Below, one piece after another: positions 1 to 5,171 of a stretch of 5,185 nucleotides of DNA; position 1 is the first letter of the stretch; every line of letters begins with the position of its first letter. The notes under the pieces were generated by a model. It did not search any database and had not been told where the DNA came from. It worked only from the letters and a program-made list of their open reading frames with translations. The position numbers were made by a program, and so were the translations under genes. This stretch comes from Planctomycetaceae bacterium (GTDB lineage Bacteria; Planctomycetota; Planctomycetia; Pirellulales; Thermoguttaceae): assembly GCA_031287585.1 (NCBI GenBank), contig JAITST010000547.1:1-5185 (forward strand), given 5' to 3'.

Positions 1-1
1 A

Positions 2-580
2 GCGGCTTTGGCTTGCGGGGTTTTGGAGCGTGGGTTGATGCCGGTTGTTGTTTCGGGACCGGTGGCGATTGAGTATCCTGTTGGGGCGGAGGTTCATAAT
101 GTTATTACTACCGATGAGATGTTGTCGGTTTGTCGGGAGTTGTTTGCCGGTTGTATTGGCGTGATTGGTGCGGCTGCTCCTTGTGATTTTCGCTCGTTGT
201 CGCCGTCGGATGAGAAGATTCATAAGTCGTCCGATTCAGTAACATCTGGTTACGTGAATAAAATCTCACTCGAATTTGTCGAAACGCCGGACATATTACG
301 TTCACTCGCGGAAGTCAAACACGCGGAACAATGGATTGTCGCTTTTGCGTTGGAGACGCACAACTGTTACGAACGCGCGTTACAAAAGTTGAAACGAAAA
401 GGTGCGGACTATATCGCACTGAATAACGTTTCCGCTATCGACGCTCACCAAACGCGGTTGGAACTGATGGACGGCGCGGGAAAAATCGTTAAAACGTTCA
501 CGGGAGAAAAATTAGTTGTCGCGCGGGAACTACTATCATTTTTGTGTGACGAAGGTAAAATGGGCACCGGTGACGGTTGA
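2..580 (+). CDS. coaBC: Coenzyme A biosynthesis bifunctional protein CoaBC, C-terminal CoaB (phosphopantothenate-cysteine ligase) part; 5' end outside window
   Basis: The CoaB domain joins 4'-phosphopantothenate to cysteine using a nucleotide triphosphate, a cytosolic step in coenzyme A synthesis. The frame is open from base 2 with no start ahead of it, so the gene begins upstream; the first TTG (base 8) lies inside the domain. Visible family landmarks, counting from base 2, are the helix ending in 'ERG' followed by 'VVVSGPV' (about 14-20), 'GAAAPCDFR' (about 55-63), the lysine motif 'EKIHK' where many homologues have KIKK, 'ETPDIL', 'VAFALETHN' and 'KRKGADYIALNNVSA'. The frame ends with the usual short helix that follows 'GEKLVVARELL'. 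The typical 'GFGSD' stretch after the NNVS motif is absent; 'AIDAHQTRLELMD' stands there instead, as in a variant subgroup I associate with Planctomycetota. The N-terminal flavoprotein CoaC half is not in the window, so a stand-alone CoaB cannot be excluded. Synonymous codon choice changes sharply near base 236. The family assignment is firm. Confidence 0.9.
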   Translation, partial: AALACGVLERGLMPVVVSGPVAIEYPVGAEVHNVITTDEMLSVCRELFAGCIGVIGAAAPCDFRSLSPSDEKIHKSSDSVTSGYVNKISLEFVETPDILRSLAEVKHAEQWIVAFALETHNCYERALQKLKRKGADYIALNNVSAIDAHQTRLELMDGAGKIVKTFTGEKLVVARELLSFLCDEGKMGTGDG

Positions 581-590
581 AAATTGTGTT

Positions 591-600
591 GCTTACATTG
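591..600. repeat. Left 10-bp direct repeat flanking the MITE-like element (target-site duplication)
   Basis: The 10 bases GCTTACATTG here recur exactly at 757-766, each directly abutting an end of the 601-756 inverted-repeat element. This is the arrangement expected of a target-site duplication made when a transposable element inserts. Joining the outside flanks with one repeat copy rebuilds a simple empty site between the coaBC stop and the promoter at 775. Confidence 0.75.
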
Positions 601-756
601 CACGCCGATTGCAAAGTCGTTTTTTTCACAGGTAGGTAAGGGTAGGCAGGGTAGATAATTTTTTTGTCTGTTTTCACTGAATTTTTCACTAAACTGCCCA
701 TCTTCGCCATTTTTGGTCAATGGAACGAGAAACTTTACGACTTTGCAATCGGCGCG
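601..756. mobile_element. 156-bp MITE-like non-autonomous element with 20-bp terminal inverted repeats
   Basis: The left end (601-620) is CACGCCGATTGCAAAGTCGT. The reverse complement of the right end (737-756) is identical except for G instead of A at the second base, so 19 of 20 match, with 18 consecutive (603-620 with 737-754). A perfect 10-bp direct repeat flanks both ends. The interior (621-736) is AT-rich with a short GGTAGG/GGGTAGG-like stretch at 631-655 and shows no convincing coding frame, so the element must depend on a transposase supplied elsewhere. Twenty-base ends beginning with CA and a target duplication of 10-12 bp are known for IS231-type members of the IS4 family. Assignment to that family is my inference from end length, duplication length and the first bases. 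A run of seven T (620-626) follows the left end and might help stop coaBC transcription, but the stem before it is only 5 bp. Confidence 0.75.
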
Positions 757-766
757 GCTTACATTG
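757..766. repeat. Right 10-bp direct repeat flanking the MITE-like element
   Basis: GCTTACATTG is an exact copy of 591-600, immediately outside the right terminal inverted repeat. Together the two copies give the element a complete target-site duplication with no mismatch, which suggests a fairly recent insertion. Confidence 0.75.
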
Positions 767-774
767 ACACTGAC

Positions 775-803
775 TTGACTGCGTCTCGGATTTGCGATAA
801 AAT
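775..803 (+). promoter_or_regulatory. Candidate sigma70 promoter for the DUF4288-like gene
   Basis: TTGACT (775-780) and TAAAAT (798-803) each match five of six bases of the sigma70 -35 and -10 consensus and are separated by the ideal 17 bases. Transcription would begin near 810, about 97 bases ahead of the ATG at 907. The -35 box lies 9 bases beyond the right flank of the MITE-like element, so it belongs to the original site rather than to the element. It is a prediction from motif and spacing only. Confidence 0.5.
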
Positions 804-810
804 ACTTTGT

Positions 811-826
811 TGACAATCCATTGTCA
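811..826. promoter_or_regulatory. Inverted repeat at the predicted transcription start, possible operator
   Basis: TGACAAT (811-817), a CC centre, then ATTGTCA (820-826) form a perfect 7-bp inverted repeat. It lies just downstream of the -10 box at 798-803, where a bound repressor would block initiation. The same 14-base core recurs with two differences near the window end (5158-5171). No regulator gene is seen nearby, so the binding protein is unknown and chance is possible. Confidence 0.35.
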
Positions 827-906
827 GAGGTGGGAGTCTGTTGATTTTACTTACATCTTACACCGAACACCTACTTTTTTGCAAGAGCAAAGTTTGGAAA
901 GTGCAG

Positions 907-1257
907 ATGAAACGATATACAGCTTTGCTACTATTTCAGTTTAATGTCGTTGTACCTTCAAAAGTGGTATGTCGGAGGACGTGTGAGAAAAGGATGATTA
1001 CATTTTGTGCCAAAGCACCTACCGATGCGCTGCGATATGCTAAAAAATATGGGGCAGAATCTGAATATAGTTACAAAAATCACGAACATCACACAGTATA
1101 TTTTCAATTTATAGGAGTTCTTGATATTCTTGAATTGGCTATAGAATGTGACAAGGTTACTATGTGGTATGATATTGTGGAAATGAATAACCCAATGGAA
1201 AGAAAACACAGTATTATTCCTTCAGATGAAGAACTATACTGTTCTATGAATCGATAA
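907..1257 (+). CDS. DUF4288-like small protein, possible orphan immunity protein
   Basis: This encodes a 116-residue protein of unknown biochemical function. Its layout matches what I recall of DUF4288: an N-terminal strand 'YTALLLFQF' (4-12), 'EKRMITFCAKAPTDALRYAKKYG' as strand then helix (about 27-49), 'YSYKNHEHHTVYFQFIGVLDILEL' (about 54-77), and a closing strand with 'TMWYDIVEM'. There is no signal peptide or membrane segment, so it should be cytosolic. I chose the ATG at 907 because the domain begins there and GGAAAG (896-901) sits 5 bases ahead; a TTG at 841 in the same frame would add 22 residues unlike the family. By hand count 41 of 120 bases (1021-1140) are G or C, much lower than the neighbouring genes, which suggests acquisition. 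The domain is found in small accessory genes; the immunity role is inferred from the toxin-like remnant just downstream. It could instead be an unrelated stand-alone protein. Confidence 0.7.
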   Translation: MKRYTALLLFQFNVVVPSKVVCRRTCEKRMITFCAKAPTDALRYAKKYGAESEYSYKNHEHHTVYFQFIGVLDILELAIECDKVTMWYDIVEMNNPMERKHSIIPSDEELYCSMNR

Positions 1258-1286
1258 TACTGTGTCTATAACGTATCGTGTCATAG

Positions 1287-1496
1287 AGGTTATTCGCACC
1301 AGCGATAACAGGGAATCATAATCGCCCTTGTGGCTCTCCGCCGAGTGGGACGTGTTTTCGTCCAGATGGCTGGGATGCAGTTTGGGTACTTGTCGGAACA
1401 GCACTTATGAGTCGTAATAGTCCGTTACCTGTGGGTGATATTCCAGGGTGGATTATTATCGGAGCGGGAATTCCGAAGCCAATACCAATACATTAA
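1287..1496 (+). pseudogene. Start-less open frame, C-terminal remnant of a larger protein (polymorphic-toxin-like?)
   Basis: A frame of 69 residues runs from just after an in-frame TAG (1284-1286) to TAA (1494-1496). It has no ATG, GTG or TTG until an ATG at 1407, which would leave only 29 residues. The reading looks protein-like: 'RPCGSPPSGTCFRPDGWDAV' (positions about 13-32), a hydrophobic stretch 'WVLVGTALM', then 'SPLPVGDIPGWIIIGAGI' and a proline-rich tail. Glycine- and proline-containing hydrophobic segments of the 'PLPxGDxxGxxIIG' kind are, as I recall, common in the pre-toxin region of Rhs-type and other polymorphic toxins, just before the variable toxin domain. It follows the DUF4288-like stop by 29 bases on the same strand. 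I interpret it as debris of a toxin cassette whose upstream part is lost. An unrelated membrane-protein tail or a chance open frame remain possible. Confidence 0.4.
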
Positions 1497-1512
1497 ATTT
1501 TTGAAGTATTGG
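1485..1512. other. 7-bp stem-loop between the remnant frame and lipA
   Basis: CCAATAC (1485-1491) and GTATTGG (1506-1512) are perfect inverted copies around a 14-base AT-rich loop that contains the TAA of the remnant frame. The element lies between convergent reading frames and could weakly separate transcription. No T-run follows it on either strand, so it is not a standard intrinsic terminator. An overlapping second CCAATAC begins at 1479. Confidence 0.25.
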
Positions 1513-1545
1513 GATACATCACAACACAAACAGTTTTCAATCGCA

Positions 1546-2403
1546 TTAGATATATGACTCAATTCCGCACATCATCTCCGCCCGGTAACTTGACCTCACA
1601 AACGGTGCCGCGGCTATGTTTTTGAATCCGATTTGTTTTGCCGTTTCCGCTATTGCGTCGAATTGTTCCGGCTCGACGTAACGGGAAACCGGTAATTTGT
1701 TTTTGTTCGGTTGCAGATATTGACCGATTGTTATTGCGTTACAACCTGCGCCGTGCAGCATTTGTAACGTTTCCTTTACCTCATCGTCTGTCTCGCCGAG
1801 ACCTAACATCATTCCAGATTTTAAGAGAATTTTCGGGTGACGTTTTTTGATACGTTCAAAAATCGCCAGTGTCCGTTCAATCGTTGGAATCGCTCCGCGA
1901 ACCTGACGGAACAAACGCGGTACTGTTTCGACATTGTAATTGTAAACGTTCGGCATCGCGTCGGAGAGTTTGTCAACCGCGTCCATATTTCCCGCGAAGT
2001 CACTTGGTAACACTTCAATCGCGGGCGGATTTTCGATTGAACGTAATGAGTTGATACAGTTACAAAAATGTTCCGCACCGCCGTCCGCCAAGTCGTCGCG
2101 TGAAACGGAAGTCAACACAACATAACGCAATCCAAGCCGCTGAACAGCAATCGCTATCCGTTCAGGTTCGTCTGCGTCAACTTCTTTCGGTTTACCGCTC
2201 GTAACATTGCAAAACCCGCAAGAGCGAGTACAAATTTCGCCAAGTATCATAAACGTAGCGGTATTACGCGAGTAACACTCCGCCCGATTCGGACATTTAG
2301 CGTGGTCGCAAACGGTAGTAAGCGACAAGTCACCAATAGTACGCTCGGTAAAAAAATCGGAGTTACCAAGAGGGATTTTCTTTTTTAACCAACGTGGGAG
2401 CAT
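1546..2403 (-). CDS. lipA: Lipoyl synthase
   Basis: LipA inserts two sulfur atoms into the octanoyl chain carried on lipoyl domains of 2-oxoacid dehydrogenases or the glycine cleavage H protein, completing lipoate in the cytosol. The 285-residue product shows both iron-sulfur cluster sites: the auxiliary cluster cysteines C32, C37 and C43 in 'CDHAKCPNRAEC', and the radical-SAM cysteines C58, C62 and C65 in 'CTRSCGFC'. 'VVLTSVSRDDLADGGAEHF' (about 95-113), 'YNYNVETVPRL', 'KSGMMLGLGETDDEV' and 'TIGQYLQP' follow in the usual order. The C-terminal 'RSSYRAE' (270-276) contains the serine that binds the auxiliary cluster in studied LipA proteins. Length is normal and nothing is missing. The ATG at 2403 puts the usual 'LPRWLKKKIP' at the N-terminus; no strong Shine-Dalgarno sequence precedes it. 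It lies 27 bp downstream of miaA on the same strand, so co-transcription is likely. The octanoyl transferase LipB is not in the window. Confidence 0.97.
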   Translation of the reverse strand: MLPRWLKKKIPLGNSDFFTERTIGDLSLTTVCDHAKCPNRAECYSRNTATFMILGEICTRSCGFCNVTSGKPKEVDADEPERIAIAVQRLGLRYVVLTSVSRDDLADGGAEHFCNCINSLRSIENPPAIEVLPSDFAGNMDAVDKLSDAMPNVYNYNVETVPRLFRQVRGAIPTIERTLAIFERIKKRHPKILLKSGMMLGLGETDDEVKETLQMLHGAGCNAITIGQYLQPNKNKLPVSRYVEPEQFDAIAETAKQIGFKNIAAAPFVRSSYRAEMMCGIESYI

Positions 2404-2430
2404 AGTGAGTTGAATGTTATGAATGAACGA

Positions 2431-3360
2431 TTATTTATCCGCTTCCGAAAGTATTGTCCCATCCGCCTTTTCCGCTTGTACAAATCTACATTCCGATAAC
2501 GAACGGAACCATGTTAGTTGGCGTTTGGCAAATTGGCGGGTGTGAGTTTTGATTGCGTTGAGTGATTCTTCCATTGTTGACTTACCGTCGAAGCAGCCGA
2601 ACAACTCGCGGTATCCCAATGCTTGACTTGCTGTTGATTTTGTTAGCCCATCGGGTACACTTCGTAACAATGACTGTAACCGCCGTGCTTCGTCTAACAA
2701 GCCGTCGTCCATCATCTTATCAACACGTTTGTCGATTCGTTCGTACAACGTTTTTCGTTCACGGTCGATTACAAACACGCGGCACTCTTCACGCGGCACC
2801 GGTTTGTCGAACTGACATTGCCAATCGCTCATCGTTCTACCCGTTGTTCTGTAAACTTCGATTGCGCGAATCAAACGCCGTGAATCGTTCGGATGAAGTT
2901 TCGCGGCGGCTGTTGGGTCTATCTTCGCGAGTTGACCGTGCAACCAGTTTTGACCGTTCATCGCCGCTTCGTCTGCCAATGCCTTACGAAGTTCAACGTT
3001 CGCTGGCGGTGCGTCGAAGAAACCGCGTAACATCGTTTTAAGATATAACGCTGTACCGCCAACAAATATCACACGTTTACCGCGAGAACAAATATCGTTC
3101 ACTGCCGCCGCCGCGTCACGCAAATAATCCGCAACCGAATACTCAACAACCGGCTCTACAATACCAATCAAATGATGTCTTACACGTTTGAGTTCGTCGG
3201 CATTCGGTACAGCGGTACCAATCTCCATTCCGCGATAAACCGCCATCGAGTCAAGCGAAACAATTTCGCCGCCGATACGTTCCGCAAGCGTCAAGCCGAC
3301 AGCGGTTTTACCAGACGCGGTCGCGCCGGTGATGAAAATGTGTTCGCGAAAGTTAGTCAT
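2431..3360 (-). CDS. miaA: tRNA dimethylallyltransferase
   Basis: MiaA transfers the dimethylallyl group to N6 of adenosine 37 of tRNAs that read codons beginning with U; MiaB then usually adds methylthio. Counting from the ATG at 3360 the protein has 309 residues, a usual length. Landmarks are the P-loop 'GATASGKT' (12-19; many homologues have GPTASGKT), 'DSMAVYRGMEIGT' (37-49) with the catalytic aspartate D37, 'RHHLIGIVEP' (61-70), 'GGTALYLK' (101-108), 'NDSRRLIRAIEVY' (158-170), then 'ASQALGYREL' and 'FAKRQLTWFR' near the C-terminus. I prefer ATG 3360 because the P-loop then starts 11 residues in, as in the family. A GTG at 3393 in the same frame would add 11 residues, and neither start has a clear ribosome binding site. 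It is the first gene of a probable miaA-lipA unit and is transcribed away from the flippase gene; I see no convincing promoter for it in 3394-3534. Confidence 0.96.
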   Translation of the reverse strand: MTNFREHIFITGATASGKTAVGLTLAERIGGEIVSLDSMAVYRGMEIGTAVPNADELKRVRHHLIGIVEPVVEYSVADYLRDAAAAVNDICSRGKRVIFVGGTALYLKTMLRGFFDAPPANVELRKALADEAAMNGQNWLHGQLAKIDPTAAAKLHPNDSRRLIRAIEVYRTTGRTMSDWQCQFDKPVPREECRVFVIDRERKTLYERIDKRVDKMMDDGLLDEARRLQSLLRSVPDGLTKSTASQALGYRELFGCFDGKSTMEESLNAIKTHTRQFAKRQLTWFRSLSECRFVQAEKADGTILSEADK

Positions 3361-3448
3361 ATTTGAACGCGGGGATGAGTAGATACCGAACACGGTTTGT
3401 TTAACAAAAACAAAAATCGTTGTGACGTATGTTGTTTACATTTTACAA

Positions 3449-3457
3449 TGGTATAAT
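3449..3457 (+). promoter_or_regulatory. Extended -10 promoter for the flippase gene
   Basis: TGGTATAAT is a perfect extended -10 element (TGn followed by the TATAAT consensus at 3452-3457), about 78 bases ahead of the flippase ATG. A -35 box at good spacing is not evident: TTTACA (3435-3440) is only 11 bases away and TTGTTT (3432-3437) 14, but extended -10 promoters tolerate a poor -35. A second option is TTGTGA (3420-3425) with TACAAT (3444-3449), 18 bases apart. Transcription would start near 3464. Confidence 0.5.
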
Positions 3458-3534
3458 TGATTTAACAATAGTCCGCGGCGCAACGTTCCAACCGTTTATT
3501 TTATGGCTTACCACGTTAAAACTATAACCAACAA

Positions 3535-5106
3535 ATGCCAAATTCAAACTCTTTCATCAAGCACACGCTCATCTTTGGCATTGGCGGCGTTATTATGCAC
3601 TTTGCGCCCGTTTTGCTTTTTCCCCTCTATACCAACTATCTCACACCCGGTATTTATGGCACGCTTGACATTTTGTATCGTACCGCCGATATTATCAATA
3701 CGGTGTTGATGGTGAGCGGGATTCGGTTGGCGGCATTGACTTTTTTTCGGCAAGCGGAGAGTGAGGAAGAACGGCGGCGGGTTGCTGTCACCGTTACGTT
3801 ATTCACTTGGGCTTTAGTCACAGCGGCAATTTTGTTGACCGCTTTATTCGCGGGTCACATCAACTTGTTTCTCAAACTTGGTGACACACGTTTGTTGTTA
3901 TTCGGCTTGACTACCGCGTTTCTCGATACTCTTATTGGTGTTCCGCTCGCACTAACACAAGCACGGCTCGAATCAGTTCGTTACATAATGATAACAAGCA
4001 GTATGCTTGTCGCACGAGTTGCGTTATGCGTTTACTTTATCGCGTTTTTGAAACTCGGAATCTGGGGCGCGTTGGGTTCGCAGTTTATTGTTACGATTGT
4101 ATTCGGCGTTCTGCTTACAATCCGCGAAGCGAGAATCGGTTTGTGTTTGCCGGATTTATCGAAGTTGAATGACATTATCATGTTTTCGTTACCGTTTATA
4201 CCGGTTGGAATTTTGTTCTTCTTTTATACCAACGCCGACCGTTACTTTGTTCTCACGTCCGACTACTACGCCGAGCCGAAAACCGCTCTCGCCGCGATTG
4301 GCTTGTACGTACTGGCGGAGCGGCTTGTCGGTTTTGCGAACGTGTTCGGTTCGATGCCGATGAATACGGTCTGGTCGGCGGAGATGTACGACATTTACAA
4401 ACAGCTCGATGCGAGTGAAGCGTTCGGACGTTTCACGTTGCGGATTATGTGCGTACATACGTTTTGCGTTCTGGGCATTTGCACGTTTTCTACGGAGTTG
4501 ATTCTCGCGATTTGTGACAACTCGTATCGACGGGCGATTGACCTAGTACCGCTTTTCGGCGTTATGTCGTGCCTGACGCAGTTGTCGCTGCAAGCCGAGA
4601 ACACATTTTATATCACACGAAAAACGTACTATAAAATTGTCAATAACACCGCCGCGCTGCCGCTTGTCTTACTGCTGATGTACATTCTGGTTCCGCGTTA
4701 CGGGATAATGGGGGCGGCGATTGCGTTGACGATAACGAAATTTTTCAGTACGGTTGTGACATACGTTATCACGTTACGGTTGTTTCGGGTAAAATATCCG
4801 CTAACAAGATTTATGTTATTGTTCGCGGTGACAGCGTGGTGTTTTTGGATGAGTTCGATATTCGGAAACGACGCAGAATTACAAACGATGACGACGACAG
4901 AGTTTGACGTTCTAACGAAATGGGAGAAACTACAAAACGTGTGGGAACGAATGAGAATACCGTTAGCGTGGAAAACTGGTGTGATGATAATGTGGCTAGC
5001 AATGGTATGGTTTACGGGAATATTGTCGCGTGAAGACAAAGAGACGATAGCGGGATGGATAAAACGGATATACAATCTTTTAGTCCCGTCAGATAAAGGC
5101 GAGTAG
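3535..5106 (+). CDS. Polysaccharide/O-antigen flippase of the Wzx (MOP superfamily) type
   Basis: This is a 523-residue inner-membrane protein of the polysaccharide transporter family, expected to flip undecaprenyl-linked glycan units across the cytoplasmic membrane. Family features are the N-terminal helix 'TLIFGIGGVIMHFAPVLLFP' (11-30) followed by 'LYTNYLTPGIYGTLDI', where Wzx proteins have a 'L.P..YG' turn, and about 12 to 14 hydrophobic segments. These lie roughly at 11-31, 46-68, 83-107, 118-140, 149-170, 173-195, 213-237, 249-272, 303-327, 336-352, 366-387, 390-415, 423-443 and 477-499. 'YTNADRYFVL' (about 231-240) resembles the conserved segment before the second half. A polar stretch at about 444-476 separates the last two helices. 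The ATG at 3535 is used because the first helix follows closely; no Shine-Dalgarno sequence is seen. No glycosyltransferase or polymerase gene is within view, so the substrate is unknown. Codon choice drifts along the gene: isoleucine is only ATT/ATC at the start and only ATA at the end. Confidence 0.88.
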   Translation: MPNSNSFIKHTLIFGIGGVIMHFAPVLLFPLYTNYLTPGIYGTLDILYRTADIINTVLMVSGIRLAALTFFRQAESEEERRRVAVTVTLFTWALVTAAILLTALFAGHINLFLKLGDTRLLLFGLTTAFLDTLIGVPLALTQARLESVRYIMITSSMLVARVALCVYFIAFLKLGIWGALGSQFIVTIVFGVLLTIREARIGLCLPDLSKLNDIIMFSLPFIPVGILFFFYTNADRYFVLTSDYYAEPKTALAAIGLYVLAERLVGFANVFGSMPMNTVWSAEMYDIYKQLDASEAFGRFTLRIMCVHTFCVLGICTFSTELILAICDNSYRRAIDLVPLFGVMSCLTQLSLQAENTFYITRKTYYKIVNNTAALPLVLLLMYILVPRYGIMGAAIALTITKFFSTVVTYVITLRLFRVKYPLTRFMLLFAVTAWCFWMSSIFGNDAELQTMTTTEFDVLTKWEKLQNVWERMRIPLAWKTGVMIMWLAMVWFTGILSREDKETIAGWIKRIYNLLVPSDKGE

Positions 5107-5120
5107 CGTAATATATTACG
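5107..5120. repeat. Perfect 14-bp palindrome directly after the flippase stop codon
   Basis: CGTAATATATTACG reads the same on both strands and starts at the base after the TAG stop. It could be a binding site for a dimeric regulator of the next gene. Its AT-rich arms and lack of a loop or a following T-run make it a poor intrinsic terminator. Function is unassigned. Confidence 0.4.
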
Positions 5121-5165
5121 TAAAATCGCAAAAGAGCAATTTTTAATCGGCATTGTTACAATCTA

Positions 5166-5171
5166 TTGACA
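5166..5171 (+). promoter_or_regulatory. Consensus -35 box of a promoter running off the window
   Basis: TTGACA matches the sigma70 -35 consensus exactly. A -10 box at 17-base spacing would start at 5189, outside the window, so the promoter cannot be confirmed here. An inverted repeat ATTGT-T-ACAAT (5152-5162) lies just ahead of it. The stretch 5107-5165 holds no gene I can support. Confidence 0.3.

Noticed and set aside
598..626. Intrinsic terminator for coaBC formed by TTGCA/TGCAA and the T-run
   Set aside because: The stem is only 5 bp and is separated from the T-run by five bases, so it was not listed as a terminator.
445..816. Minus-strand open frame of 123 codons across the coaBC end and the MITE-like element
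   Set aside because: It overlaps real coding sequence on the other strand, crosses both inverted repeats, and the translation shows no recognisable domain.
841..906. N-terminal extension of the DUF4288-like protein from the TTG at 841
   Set aside because: The 22 extra residues lie before the conserved first strand and are unlike the family; the ATG at 907 has a better-placed purine-rich stretch.
958..1209. Minus-strand 83-codon frame opposite the DUF4288-like gene
   Set aside because: The aromatic-rich reading is what the complement of this AT-rich gene would give, and the plus-strand frame matches a known family.
1258..1286. Possible read-through or frameshift link between the DUF4288-like gene and the 1287-1496 frame
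   Set aside because: Stops intervene, no slippery site is seen, and the two translations do not look like parts of one domain.
2562..3041. Plus-strand 159-codon frame opposite miaA
   Set aside because: It is antisense to a highly conserved gene, and its arginine- and serine-rich translation is typical of a shadow frame.
3503..3709. Plus-strand frame starting at an earlier ATG just before the flippase
   Set aside because: It overlaps the flippase start in another frame and its translation is not protein-like beyond the overlap.
4698..5153. Minus-strand 151-codon frame opposite the 3' end of the flippase gene
   Set aside because: The plus-strand frame is clearly membrane-protein coding; the antisense reading has no domain and mirrors its codon bias.
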